The notes below the pieces were generated by a model. It was not told the DNA's origin. It worked only from the letters and a program-made list of their open reading frames with translations, and did no database searches. A DNA stretch of 64,000 nt from Hypoxylon rubiginosum. Taxonomy: Eukaryota; Ascomycota; Sordariomycetes; Xylariales; Hypoxylaceae. Below are positions 40,558 through 51,543 of the stretch, in pieces. The DNA lies in assembly GCA_902806565.1 (NCBI GenBank), contig CADCXA010000015.1, positions 496,001-560,000 on the forward strand, in the 5' to 3' direction. Position numbers and translations under genes: made by a program. Each line of letters opens with the position of its first letter. Positions within the stretch are counted from its first letter, which is position 1.

Positions 40558-42453
40558 ATGAAGGATCATGATGCCGCCTCGTTAGACCCCCGCGACGACG
40601 AGAAACTCGAAGACTTGGAACGGGGCGCCAAGCCATCTCGCCACGACGGCATCTGCGAAAGCTCCTCTGCGAGCACCGCGCAGGAGGAAGATGCCCAGAG
40701 GGACGGAAGCGTACCGGCTGCTGCTGGTACTGCCCCTGCCCCTGCCGCCACGGCCGTCGCCAGCGAATCAGAGAGCCCGTCTAGCAGTAGCGGCGCTCCC
40801 CCCGCTGCCCCCGCTGCCGCTGCCAAAAACGTAGAGCCCGAGGCGGTGCGGACCAAGTGGGAGACGACCCTGATCGTGCTGGCGCTGTGCTCGGCGCTCT
40901 TCCTCGCCGCCCTCGACGTCACCATCATCACGACGGCGATCCCCACCATTACGGAGCAGTTCCAGTCGCCCCAGGGGTACACGTGGATCGGCGCCGCCTA
41001 CCTGCTCGCCAACAGCGCCACGGTCCCCAGCTGGGGCAAGGTCTCGGACATCTGGGGCCGCAAGCCCGTCCTCCTCGCCGCCGTCGCCACCTTCTGGGTC
41101 GGCTCGCTTATCTGCGCCCTCAGCGTCAACATCGGCATGCTGATCGCCGCCCGCGCCATCCAGGGCGTCGGCGGCGGCGGCATCGTCGTCCTGGTTAACA
41201 TCTGCGTCGGCGACCTGTTCTCCATGAGGAAGCGTGGCATGTACTACGCCTTCTTCGGCATGGTCTGGGCCATCGCCTCGGCCATCGGGCCCATCCTCGG
41301 CGGCGTCTTCACCTCCAAGGTCACCTGGCGCTGGTGCTTCTACGTGAACCTGCCCATCAGCGGCGTCGGCTTCTTCGTGCTCCTCTTCGTCCTCAAGCTG
41401 CACAACCCCCGGACGCCCGTCCGCGAGGGCCTGGCCGCCATCGACTGGCTCGGCAGCCTGCTCATCATCGGCGGCACCCTCATGTTCCTGTTCGGGCTCG
41501 AGTTCGGCGGCGTCACCTACCCCTGGAACTCGGCGCCGACGATCTGCCTGATCGTGTTCGGCGTCGCCACGATCGGCGTGTTCGTCGCGGTCGAGAAGTG
41601 GTACGCCCGGTACCCCGTGATCCCGCTCCGGCTGTTCAAGTTCGGCACCAACATCTCGACCTTCGGCATCTGCCTCGTCCACGGCCTCGTCTTCATATCG
41701 GGGAGCTACTACCTGCCGCTGTACTTCCAGGCGGTCCTGGGCGCCTCCTCGCTGCTCTCGGGCGTCTACCTGCTGCCCTACGTGCTCTCGCTCTCCTTCG
41801 TCTCGGTCGGGTCGGGCCTGTTCATGAAGAAGACGGGCAAGTACCTGCCCGCCATCATCTTCGGCATGTTCTTCATGACGCTCGGGTTCGGCCTGTTCAT
41901 CGACCTCGGCCCCGAGGCGGACTGGGCCAAGATCATCGTGTTCCAGATCATCGCCGGCATCGGCGTCGGCCCCAACTTCCAGTCCCCGCTGATCGCCCTG
42001 CAGACGTCGGTCGAGCCGCGGGACATCGCGGCCGTGACGTCCACCTTCGGCTTCGTCCGCCAGCTCTCGACCTCGGTGTCGGTGGTGATCGGCGGCGTCG
42101 TCTTCCAGAACGGGATGGAGAGGCAGTACCCGGCGCTCCTGGCGCAGCTCGGCCCGGAGCTCGCCGGGCAGCTCTCGGGCGGGAGCGCGGGCGGCAACGT
42201 CGGCCTCGTGGCCGGCCTGCCCGGCGCGCAGGGCCAGATAGCCCGCGCGGCCTACTGGAACAGCCTGCGCGACATGTACATCATGTACGCGGCCTTCGCC
42301 GGAGTCGGGCTCCTCATCAGTCCGTTCGTCAGCCAGAGGAAGCTCAGCAAGGAGCACCACGAACACAAGACGGGCTTACAGAGCCTGCGGCAGAATGGCG
42401 AGGGCGGCAATCCGTCGTCCAACGAAAAGTCTTTGGACAAGAGTGCTCAATAA
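40558..42453 (+). CDS. MFS transporter, DHA2 (14-TM drug:H+ antiporter) family
   Basis: Single exon, 631 residues. The first 98 residues are a Ser/Ala/Pro-rich cytosolic tail. TM1 follows (TTLIVLALCSALFLAALDVT) with the DHA2 motif LDVTIITTAIPTI (119-131); motif A-like GKVSDIWGRKP is at 160-170 and motif C-like AIGPILGGVFTSKVTWRWCF is after TM5. The helix pattern and length fit 14 TMs. It should export small molecules with proton exchange at the plasma membrane, as for toxin or drug efflux pumps. The gene is very GC-rich at third positions, which creates long antisense ORFs (e.g. 40768-42366) that are not genes. Neighbouring UstYa makes a product-export role possible. Confidence 0.93.
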   Translation: MKDHDAASLDPRDDEKLEDLERGAKPSRHDGICESSSASTAQEEDAQRDGSVPAAAGTAPAPAATAVASESESPSSSSGAPPAAPAAAAKNVEPEAVRTKWETTLIVLALCSALFLAALDVTIITTAIPTITEQFQSPQGYTWIGAAYLLANSATVPSWGKVSDIWGRKPVLLAAVATFWVGSLICALSVNIGMLIAARAIQGVGGGGIVVLVNICVGDLFSMRKRGMYYAFFGMVWAIASAIGPILGGVFTSKVTWRWCFYVNLPISGVGFFVLLFVLKLHNPRTPVREGLAAIDWLGSLLIIGGTLMFLFGLEFGGVTYPWNSAPTICLIVFGVATIGVFVAVEKWYARYPVIPLRLFKFGTNISTFGICLVHGLVFISGSYYLPLYFQAVLGASSLLSGVYLLPYVLSLSFVSVGSGLFMKKTGKYLPAIIFGMFFMTLGFGLFIDLGPEADWAKIIVFQIIAGIGVGPNFQSPLIALQTSVEPRDIAAVTSTFGFVRQLSTSVSVVIGGVVFQNGMERQYPALLAQLGPELAGQLSGGSAGGNVGLVAGLPGAQGQIARAAYWNSLRDMYIMYAAFAGVGLLISPFVSQRKLSKEHHEHKTGLQSLRQNGEGGNPSSNEKSLDKSAQ

Positions 42454-43052
42454 CAAGGATTGCTTGGGTAGAAAAAATTATTTATTTGCATATTAATAGC
42501 GCGGGACATCATAGGATACTATCGGTTTGTCATATTGGGATTATGTTGGGTAGACGAGATGACACCAAGAAGAGAATAAAGATGATTATCTGTCCACTTT
42601 CCGACCTGTCGGGTCTAGATAACCTTTGCGATGACGCGGTGCTACACGAGTAAGACCGGGGATCACAGGCTCGGAGCTGACACTTTGATACATAGCGCTT
42701 ATTTGATACTGTTCAAGTGTTTCTGAATGCTACCTAAGGTTCTTTGTATGAATAAGCATGCCCGGCTTAATCCCAATATCAATCTAGATTCTAAATAAAT
42801 CAGCCGTAGTCCATGCCAAACCGAATCCACCCATCCAGTACCCAGCAAGCGAGTGGGTAGCCTTGTTTTTTCCCTTTCTTTCTTCAATACACACCCTCTT
42901 TCCTTTCCTCTCCTCTCCTCTCGTCCACCCTTTCCCTTTCCCTTTCCCTTTCCCGCCTCCCCGTCGTCACCAAGCCCCAAACCAAACCTCCATATCCCCC
43001 CCCCTACGCCCGCCACCGCCACCTGTCGTCGTCAACGACGATCCCCCCATCA
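42454..43052. other. Convergent intergenic region with polypyrimidine tract
   Basis: 600 bp at the 3' ends of the MFS gene and the PPxY protein gene. It contains the CCTCTC/CCCTTT tract and nothing else supported. Confidence 0.6.
42893..42957. repeat. Polypyrimidine tract with (CCTCT)n and (CCCTTT)n
   Basis: About 65 nt nearly all C/T on the plus strand, with tandem TCCTC units then four CCCTTT units. It is in the 3' region of the neighbouring genes. A mirror-repeat purine/pyrimidine tract like this can form triplex DNA (established for such tracts in general). Confidence 0.75.
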
Positions 43053-43421
43053 TTAGCGAACAAGCCCGATCTTGCGCCAGACCCACATGAGCGCGAAGAA
43101 GAAGACGATGAAGCCCGTCAGCATGATGCTCAAAACCAGGAGATAGAGGAGGAGGATGCAGAGGTTGCCGAGAAGGCTGGCGAGCAGGCCCGGATGCTGC
43201 TTCTCGGCCCCGTCCCCCGCGCCTTCCGTGCCCCCTTCCGGCGCCGTGTACGCCGGCGGGTGCTGCTGGGCCTCGAGGTCCGCGAGCTCGCGGTCGCTGA
43301 ACGACAGGAACGGGCGCTGCTGCTCTTCTCGGTACGACGGGGGCGGCGCGTGGGTGGCGGCGGAGTCGGCCTCGAAGGCCGGGGTCGGCTTGGGGGGTTG
43401 TTGTTGTTGTTCCGCATACAT
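43053..43421 (-). CDS. Small single-TM protein with two PPxY motifs
   Basis: Single exon, 122 residues. The N-terminal 75 residues are disordered, Gln/Pro-rich (MYAEQQQQPPKP), with two PPxY motifs: PPSY (27-30) and PPAY (55-58). A long hydrophobic stretch (84-114: LGNLCILLLYLLVLSIM, then LTGFIVFFFALMWVW) may form one long or two short helices. It ends RKIGLVR. PPxY motifs bind WW domains of Rsp5/Nedd4 ubiquitin ligases (established), so an adaptor or ubiquitin-regulated membrane protein is a fair guess. There is no enzyme domain. Small size and low complexity lower certainty. Confidence 0.65.
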   Translation of the reverse strand: MYAEQQQQPPKPTPAFEADSAATHAPPPSYREEQQRPFLSFSDRELADLEAQQHPPAYTAPEGGTEGAGDGAEKQHPGLLASLLGNLCILLLYLLVLSIMLTGFIVFFFALMWVWRKIGLVR

Positions 43422-44754
43422 ATTGGGTTAAGTACCTAGGTAGGTATGTTTACGGTGCTGGTTTATTGAATCTGTGATATTCCTCCCTCTTCCGGTGCGA
43501 TACGGTGATAGCTCGAGTCTGGCTAGGCACCTCTCGTGAAGTAGCTAGCTGTTCGTAGGGGTTGATTGGCGTAGAAAAAGCTAGTGGTGGTTGATGATGG
43601 TGGCGATACGAGTTCCTCGTAATCGAAAGGCAACCAAGTAATACTCTCCAATTTGTTTAATGATTCGCGGGAGAAGAGTTGGTTTGGTTTCTTTTCTTTT
43701 TCAAATGGAAAAAACGAACAATATTTTCTATCTACGAGTTGAGCGCGGCCTCTTTACAAAACCCCCTCGTAGGATGAAGAACAGCTGATGGCTGAGCCGG
43801 TCGCTCCGCCCCCCAGCCATTCATATCCCCTCTTCTGAAAGAAAGCGCAAGGCGGAATTCTCCAGCTTGTACTACACATATCACAGCCCTGTGGTACAAG
43901 GCGCGTAAGCCCTTTAGAGCTTTTTCATAGGCTGGCGGAGCATCTCGTTACGATGGAGGCCGGTCCCTCCTGTATACAGCATTAAGATTCGATGGTGGTA
44001 CAACTGACTCCCGAACCCGACATATTTATTACACGTTCCGCCAACTTTCTCAAGTCTTTTCAAGTTTCGTCTCGAATCCTGCCCGAGGTACTTTCAAATT
44101 CATGCCATTCTAGGGTTCGGATGACCTCAAATCGAAAATCCAAGAGGATAACTACGCAATTAAGGAGGCGGCTTAACATCCTGAACCAAATTACAACGCC
44201 GATTTACAGCTCGCTCACCTACTCACTTCAGTCTTTAGTAAAAGAAAAGAATTAACTCGACTTCGCAGCCGACGGATGAAAGTTGCCTTTAATACGGTCT
44301 AAAATTATTGCTCATTAAACTATTACCCGTAGAGTCATTTCGTCCGTCATGTACAACTAAAAAATACGCCTTATTCATCTATTCCGATCTGTGAAAATCT
44401 GCCCCGGACTCTTTTTCTATGATACCCCCGTCTTGTCTAAAGTCCCCCAAGCGGGTATCTATTTTTCACATCCGAGCCTTGCTTAGAAACTAGCCTCGAG
44501 ATGCGTTTTTATCTTTCTTTTTCTTCGCGTTCTAATACCAAACTTCAAACGCCGACCAATATGAACAGAAAAAAGGGGAATGTTTTGTCAGAGTCTTGGC
44601 TCTTGGTTACGCGAGTAGGACCGTAGGCATGTAGGGAGATGGGACGGGTCAATTAGGGATAGGGAATAGGATAGGCCTCTTTGACCCAACCTAACTCAAC
44701 CTAACCTAATCCAACCCGACCTAGAATGTCCCTGACGGAGATACCTACGCCGGA
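43422..44754. other. Intergenic region with CCTAA-like tract
   Basis: 1.33 kb. A plus ORF at 43992-44255 has no domain. An (CCTAAC/CCAACC)n degenerate tract lies at 44682-44722, just past the serine dehydratase stop. Confidence 0.55.
44682..44722. repeat. Degenerate CCTAAC/CCAACC tract
   Basis: About 40 nt of units such as CCAACCTAACTCAACCTAAC. It resembles telomere-like CCCTAA only loosely and is probably a simple repeat. Confidence 0.6.
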
Positions 44755-47042
44755 TCAACAGTCAGGCACACTAACGGGAATATTCAGCGGGACACTAGTA
44801 GCCAGGCCGCTGAGGCTCGTCTCCTTGAACTCGTTGCGCATGCCCTGGGCCGTGACGCGCATGGCCCGGATGGCGTCGTCGAGCCGGACCTTCTGGGTTC
44901 CCGCCTCGCTACTAAGGGCCAGGTTCGCAGAAGAGATGGCCTTGATGGCGCCCAGCGCGTTCCGCTCGATGCAGGGAGCCTGCACCAGGCCCCCGATCGG
45001 GTCGCACGTTAATCCTAAATTGTGCTCGATGCCGATCTCGGCCGCCTGCTCGATCGTCTCGGGGCTCGCCCCCATGCACGCGGCGAACGCGCCCGCCGCC
45101 ATCGAGCACGCCACGCCCACCTCGGCCATGCACCCGCCCTCCGCCGCCGAGATGGTCGCGCCCCGCTTGTACAGCATGCCGATCGCCGCCGCCGTCAGGA
45201 GGAACGTGAGGATGTCGCGCTCCGGGTCGTCGCTGACGAACTCGACCGTGTACTTGAGCACCGCGGGGATGATGCCCGCCGCGCCGTTCGTCGGCGCCGT
45301 CACGATCCGCCCGCCCGCCGCGTTCGTCTCGTTGACGGCGATTGCGTAGACCGCCAGGTAATCCATGGTCGGAAACGTCGTGCGGCGCGAGGGTGACGGC
45401 ATGATGGGATGATAGACTGAACCATGTATACGAGGAGGGCCTCGCTTCCTGAAAGTACCTTTCTGGCTCAATGCCGTCGTCGTTGATTTCGGTGGCTCGG
45501 GCGCACTAGGCTCTTCACGTAATGGTCTGCCAGCGTCACTCTTTGGCGATGACAACAGATCCTGCAAGTTGGTTGCTCCAGGGTTTTGAGTGTGGGATGG
45601 ATAGAGGCCTCTCGTCAACCGCTTATACAATGCTGGCGCTCGTCTGTTCAGCTTGAGCGAACCTGGTAGGGTCGTATCGAGGGGTGCTTGCACGCCTTCC
45701 AGTATGCTATTATCCATGACTTCCCAAATGCTCATAAGCTTTTTGAAGATTTCGTCATCGGTATAGCCATGGCTTTTCTCGTTCTCGTACACCAGCTGCG
45801 CAATGGTCAGATTATGCTTATGGCACAATGCCAGTAGACTGTGTGCATCGCGAAACAGGTAACGAGGTTGTTGAGAGGCGGCTTCCGTGTCTGGTGCTGC
45901 CGAAGTAACAGAAGAGGCTGAATCTGTCCCATGTAGACTGGTCTCACTTAAGACCATCGACTCTTCAGCAGGTTGTCCGTCCTGGGACTTCACCTCGGGG
46001 CCGGTTCGACGATCTCCGGCTGCGTCTGCTCGCCGTATCTCCTTGTAAAACAAGTTTTCAGCCAAGTCAGCCGGGTGACCACTGCTTCCCTCAGTTTGCA
46101 ACTCTTTGGTGTCGGCTGAGGCGCTTTCCGCTGCTTGGCGTGCTGCCGCCGCTGCTGCGGTGGCGGCAGTTGATAGGGCACCATTGACGACAAAGCCGCC
46201 GCCCACGCTGAAGAAGTCGTTGGTTGCCAGCATCATACCCTCATGGTCGAATACCATGAAGCGCATCCCGTTGCTGTGTAAAGGTAGCTTCTTACTCCAC
46301 TCCCATTTGAAGTCTTTCTCATAATCAAAGTCTATCTCCCTACCTTTACCTTCCGGAAGCCCGTGGCCGAGGTAGAGCTTCTTGTCCTTCTTAATCTGCG
46401 CAAAGCGGGAGGGAACGTAGGACGTGTCAACGGTCTCTACATTCGCGCTCTCAAGGCCTAGCAACAGTGCAGATGGTGTCATGCTAGTTTGGGTAGAATC
46501 AGTAAATAGTCCCAGCTATGACTAACTCGGGGCTTGCTTTCAAGGTCTAACTCCGAAGATGATGCTTAAAACAGAGCGCGTTTGGTTGAATGGTGAATGA
46601 CGAAGATTACTTACTGGCCCTCTCCCGTGAGCGCAAGTGAACCATAGATTGAGATGCGTATCATATGCACCTTGTCCAATAAGCCGGCCTCTGCTAGATC
46701 GGCCACAAAGATGCCACCAGCACGCATAGGCCCAACGGTGTGAGAGGATGAAGGGCCGATACCGATAGAGAAGAGATCAAAGGTAGAAATGACGGCGTGC
46801 TCATGGTCGGCTTCGCTGTAAGTTCCTGACTGAGTTTCTTCGTTGTCATCGGAACTAGACGTAGTTGTAGTTACGCTGAGGTGCCGAACCTGCGGCAAGC
46901 TTATTGAAGGTTCGACGGTTCGTCTCCATTGGTATTGTCTCGTTCTAATGGCATTGGCAGACCATCTGCCCGCTACCCGTCGGGATGCGATGCCAATGGT
47001 GCTGCGAAGCAAGTCCAGCTGCTTCACCGCCGCACGGTTCAT
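44755..47042 (-). CDS. L-serine dehydratase, iron-sulphur (SdaA) type, probably mitochondrial
   Basis: Two exons: 47042-46615 and 46483-44755, 718 residues. It deaminates L-serine to pyruvate and ammonia using a 4Fe-4S cluster. The first 60 residues are an Arg/Ser-rich, acid-poor presequence ([18 protein letters not shown]) pointing to mitochondria. The beta domain opens [18 protein letters not shown] (88-104) and continues over the 131-nt intron as [15 protein letters not shown]. The alpha domain shows [17 protein letters not shown] and three cluster cysteines C594, C636 and C647; their spacing (42 and 11) equals that of E. coli C343/C385/C396. Unlike bacterial enzymes it carries Ala/Ser-rich inserts at about 244-348 and 443-513. 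It differs from the PLP-type serine dehydratases. Confidence 0.9.
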
Positions 47043-47917
47043 TGTGTAAGTCGGAGCAGAGAGGTCTGGTCAATTGGGAGATAAACGAGAGACTGGTACG
47101 ACGAATGTATTTAATGATAACGACCAAACCGCAAGTGTATTGACTTGAGTCAAAGTCAATCTTGGCCAACTAATACGAGTCAGGCAAAACGAGATAAGGC
47201 CATTCTTTGAGCATCTGTATCTTACACAAACTTTTCTGTGACTCTCCGGCTTGTACTGATTGCGCTGCGCTGCGAGTTACGTAGACGTAGCGCGATCCAA
47301 TGATAAGACGGCGATTTCTAAAATACACGCCCTTGGTCCTGGGGAAGATCTATCCGATCTTGTTAAATCTACGGTGGGGTGTTCCGCTTCAATGGGAATT
47401 TTGAGTGGCTCTGGATGTTGTTAATATCCGGGCGATTACATGTGAAGGAAGCGGTGAGAAAGTTAAGTTATTAGTCTTTGAGGTAACCCCCGATAATTAC
47501 ATCTATGTACTTTTCAAACAACATTGGGTAGAGGATACTGTAAATTTGGGGGGAAGAGGGGGTTTGTAAACTTCTAAGTGAGGTGAAGATTATTGAGCTA
47601 TTGGTAACTAGTCTGGTAAGGGTTCTTCCTAGTCATATTTCGATATTTAATGATACCGGCTTCATACCAGGAAGAAAAAAATGAAGGTGGCCGGCCAGGC
47701 TGCCAGGTCGTTTACAAAGAAATTAGATCAACAGGCGCCGATTATATCTGGGGTAGGTATATAGGCAACAAGGCACTTTCTAAGAAGCTCTAAAATATGG
47801 GGAACCGGAAAGTTAGTCGGTGACCCTTTTCTCCCTCCGTGTTATTAAATTCAATTAGAAGAAGTTATTGGAGCCTAGAGAAAATGACGACCTAATCAAA
47901 AGGACGTTGGTATTCAA
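47043..47917. promoter_or_regulatory. Intergenic region
   Basis: 875 bp. The right part of the preceding gene's promoter and the 3' region of the next gene. No ORF or repeat of note. Confidence 0.55.
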
Positions 47918-48721
47918 TCAACATTCCTTCTGTACCGGCGTTGCAAGTACTGCTCCCCTAAGAGTCTTGACTAAACTAGAACGATGAATCTTCAACGCCT
48001 GCGATTTCCCTTTCCACCACCCGTCGCATTTCTCACCTGACGAGTGGGTTCGATGAAACATACACCAAAACCCGTCGTGGTCCTCGGCATCGACGTACAG
48101 AGAGACCTTCACCGTCTTGGCGTCTCCGAGGAAACCGACAAAGCTCTGGAACCACGGCTTCGTGACGAACAGGGGCGCCAGAATCACCTGTCCCTTCCCG
48201 GGACCGACGCGGATGTCGCCGTACCCGTACGACTCGTCCCAGCCCCAGAACTCGTCGTTGGGAAAGCAGCTCCCGATTTCTATGCGTAAGTGTTGCAGTC
48301 TACCTTTCTCGGCCATCTCGCTCAGCGTGGTGCCGTATAGCCTGTCGAGGAAGCATTCGCTCTCCTTCATGGTGAATCTGATCCGCAAGTTCTGCACGTG
48401 CTGCCGGGCAGACACCCGAGTGAGGGACCCTATCAAGAGCGGGTGGATGTCGTCTCGCAGCTGTATACAGACGTGGTGGTAGAATAGCGAAGCAGCCTCG
48501 GCGTATATTTGCTGGCAAGTCAGGAAAAGATGAAGAATATCTTCATGTAGAGGTGCCGCGTCTAGGAGTACCATCTCAATGATGTGATGTCTGAGCTCGG
48601 GAGGAAGATCCAAGAACCGGAACGGTGCGTTCCTCCATTTTGGGGCAACGTGTGTTGTTCCTGTTGGCTTTGGGCGGAACGCAATAGATCTACTACCGAA
48701 CTTGCCCATGGCTATGTCCAC
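47918..48721 (-). CDS. F-box-like fungal protein
   Basis: Single exon, 267 residues. Residues about 34-80 hold an F-box-like opening (FRFLDLPPELRHHIIEMVL) followed by HLFLTCQQIYAEAASLFYHH, the pattern of the many fungal proteins that pair an F-box-like helix bundle with a degenerate C-terminal part. The rest (WGWDESYGYGDIRVGPGKGQ) has no recognised domain. F-box proteins link substrates to SCF ubiquitin ligases (established), but these degenerate members often lack proof of that. It is divergent from the gup1 gene with 640 bp between. Confidence 0.75.
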   Translation of the reverse strand: MDIAMGKFGSRSIAFRPKPTGTTHVAPKWRNAPFRFLDLPPELRHHIIEMVLLDAAPLHEDILHLFLTCQQIYAEAASLFYHHVCIQLRDDIHPLLIGSLTRVSARQHVQNLRIRFTMKESECFLDRLYGTTLSEMAEKGRLQHLRIEIGSCFPNDEFWGWDESYGYGDIRVGPGKGQVILAPLFVTKPWFQSFVGFLGDAKTVKVSLYVDAEDHDGFWCMFHRTHSSGEKCDGWWKGKSQALKIHRSSLVKTLRGAVLATPVQKEC

Positions 48722-49361
48722 AGCGATCTAGCAATTCAGTCGTTAAATTTGGCGTGCTCGTCGTCCATAGTTCCCGGTATCGTGCGAGCTTTAGTTTCCG
48801 ACTTCCGCTGGTAGAGCAGAACAAAACCACTAGCGAAGCGTTGTCTATGTAGCTGATAGACAGAAGTCTAGTCGGTGATCCTCAGTATCAAACGAGATTT
48901 ATAAAATAGTAAACCACAAAAAAACAAGACGAAGGAAAGGCGGTATAACTTGAGAACTCCTGAATATGTCGGTGTCGGTCATGTAAATGATGCGGAGCAT
49001 ACCGGCCATGTACTTTGTATATATCTCCACTTTAAAGTGCGACCGCGACCGTGGCCGCGTTCCTCGTCTCCCCTAACCCCTGGCACCGCAGCAAAGTCAA
49101 AGACCCACCCAGAATTTCGGGACCCTGAATCTTGTTTCCTTCAAAATTGTATACTACCTTGATCGCACGTAAACTTACTGTACTGGAACAATTATCGGGC
49201 CCCTTTTACGAGACTTCGTGATGCTGAACAGCACGTATTGTCCCTGTCGTAAATTCTGAAATTCCTTTCCATGTCGTGACATTAATAGGTGTAGACTTTG
49301 TGAATTCAGGCGCATCTGTCTGACCTCTTTTTTTCTTCTTCCCACCTCACCCTCTTCCGCA
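48722..49361. promoter_or_regulatory. Divergent promoter, F-box-like gene and gup1
   Basis: 640 bp, no supported ORF. A CT-rich leader (49322-49359) precedes the gup1 ATG. Confidence 0.55.
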
Positions 49362-51543
49362 ATGGGTGTCCTCTCTTTCCTCCGGGCCACCTACGACCTC
49401 GACACCCTCGACACTCGCTTTACGAACACGTCCTCGACGCCTTACAAGACCGTCATCGAAGCGCGGAGCGATGCGGCCGCGAGCAAGGAGCGCGCCGCCA
49501 AGTGGAAGAGCCAAGGCCAGCCGTCGCGATGGAACACCCCCGAATTCTACCTCTACTACTTCGTCCTCCTCCTAGTCATCCCGTACATGTTCTGGGTCGC
49601 TTATGATGCTTCGAGACGTATGCCTTTTCGCCCTCCGCTTTAATGCCACCCGCCTCCGATACGTAAATTGACTCGTTCTGTAACAGCGACGGACCCCAAG
49701 TATAAGCTGTACGAGCGCTTGCTCCGGCCAGGATGGATTCCCGGGCGCAAGATTGTAGGCGCCCCCTGCCCCCTGAGAACATCACAGGCAGCATATGCTA
49801 ACCTTCTACTCCCCCGTGAAGGACGCCTCGGATTCCCAGTACAACACGTTCCGATCCAACATACCGTATATGGCCGCGCTCCTCGTCCTACATCCCCTCC
49901 TGCGCCGATTGTACAATGCGGTCGTGTATCCCGTAAAAGCAACGGGCCAGGGGTCGCGGCCGACCCCAGAAGAGGCGGACCAGAGACTGAACCAGCGCGC
50001 GACGTTCGACTTCGGCTTCGCGCTCGTATACCTCGTCGCGCTCCACGGGATTTCCGCCTTCAAGATCCTGCTGATCCTCTACACGAACTACCAAGTCGCG
50101 ACGGCTCTGCCCCGGAAGTACGTACCGGCCGCGTCGTGGGTGTTCAACATCGGCATCCTGTTTGCCAACGAGCTATGCCGCGGCTACAAGTTTGGCGAGA
50201 TGGCCGCCTTGATTGCCGCCCCCCCGGTCCAAAACTCCGTCCTCGACTCGGGTTCTACGCTGGTGTCGTGGGGGAGGTGGCTCGACAGCTACGGCGGCCT
50301 CATGGGCCGATGGGAGATTCTGTTCAACATCACCGTGCTGCGGCTGATGAGCTTCAACCTGGACTACTACTGGAGCCTAGACCGCAGGAGCTATAGTCCC
50401 GTCGAGGTGAGTCATGCCTAGTCTAATCACCAACCTTCTCTAAACCGCGAAAAAGAAAGGGAAAAAACCAATGCTGATACCCCTAAGAAGAAGCAAGTCG
50501 ACCCGGCCGCCCTGAGCGAGCGCGACCGCGTGTCCATCCCGGCGCAGGCCAAGGACTTCTCGTTCCGGAACTACGTCGCGTACGCCATCTACGCGCCCCT
50601 CTACCTGACGGGCCCCGTCATCACCTTCAACGACTTCATCTCCCAGCAGCGCTACAAGGCGGCCAGCATCGAGCCCGCGCGCACCCTGCGGTACGCCGCG
50701 CGCTTCGCCCTGTGCCTCTTAGCCATGGAGATCATCCTGCACTACGACTACGTGCAGGCCATCTCCAAGGCGCGGCCCGAGTGGGGCCGGTACACGGCCG
50801 CGCAGCTGAGCGTCCTCAGCTTCTTCAACCTGCACCTGATCTGGCTCAAGCTGCTGCTGCCCTGGCGCCTGTTCCGCCTCTGGGCCCTCGCCGACGGCGT
50901 CGACCCCCCCGAGAACATGGTCCGCTGCGTCAGCGACAACTGGAGCACCCTCGCCTTCTGGCGCTCCTGGCACCGCTCCTTCTACCGCTGGTCCCTGCGC
51001 TACATCTACGTGCCCCTCGGCGGCTCCAGCTTCCGCACGCCCCGGGACGCCGCCCGCTCCATCCTGACGTACGTCTTGGTTTTCACGTTCGTCGCCCTCT
51101 GGCACGACATCCAGCTCCGCCTGCTCGTCTGGGGCTGGCTCGTCGTCTTCTTCATGCTGCCCGAGATGGCCGCCGGCTTCCTCTTCCCCAAGGCCAAGTG
51201 GGAGGGCCGGCCTACCGCCTACCGCATGCTCTGCTGCCTCGGCGCCGTCGTGAACATCTTCATGATGATGGTGGCTAACCTCGTCGGGTTCGCCGTCGGC
51301 GTCGACGGCCTGGAGAACATCATAGCCGGTATATTTCGGGACTTTTCCGGTGAGTTTTACCTGCGTTTATATATATACACATTGCGCCTCTTTGGTTTTT
51401 AAAAAATACATGTATGCTAACAGCAAGTGGCGACAGGATTCTGTTTCATTATTAGCGCCTCCATGGCGCTGTTCGTGGGCGTTCAGGTCATGTTTGAGAT
51501 TAGAGAGTCGGAAGCGAGACGAGGCATCAACTTGAAGTGCTGA
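49362..51543 (+). CDS. gup1: Gup1-type MBOAT O-acyltransferase (glycerol uptake/GPI remodelling)
   Basis: Five exons: 49362-49617, 49687-49754, 49822-50406, 50488-51349 and 51437-51543, 625 residues. Gup1 remodels the lipid of GPI anchors in the ER and affects glycerol uptake and wall integrity (family knowledge). MBOAT signature: FWRSWHRSFYRWSLRYIYVPLGG, then invariant H509 in FVALWHDIQLRLLVWGW. About ten hydrophobic helices are visible (e.g. FYLYYFVLLLVIPYMFWV near 65-85 and SIPAQAKDFSFRNYVAYAIY opening the catalytic half). Intron 2 removes 67 nt (branch GCTAAC) to give WIPGRKI/DASDSQY; intron 4 restores FSG/FCFIISASM. The frame without these introns breaks the domain, so they are well supported. 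Confidence 0.92.

Noticed and set aside
40768..42366. 532-residue minus-strand ORF
   Set aside because: Exact antisense of the MFS gene, created by its GC-rich third positions. Translation is Asp/Glu/Arg/Ala low complexity with no domain.
41334..42653. 439-residue plus-strand ORF
   Set aside because: Out-of-frame shadow of the MFS gene, Arg/Pro/His-rich, with no domain.
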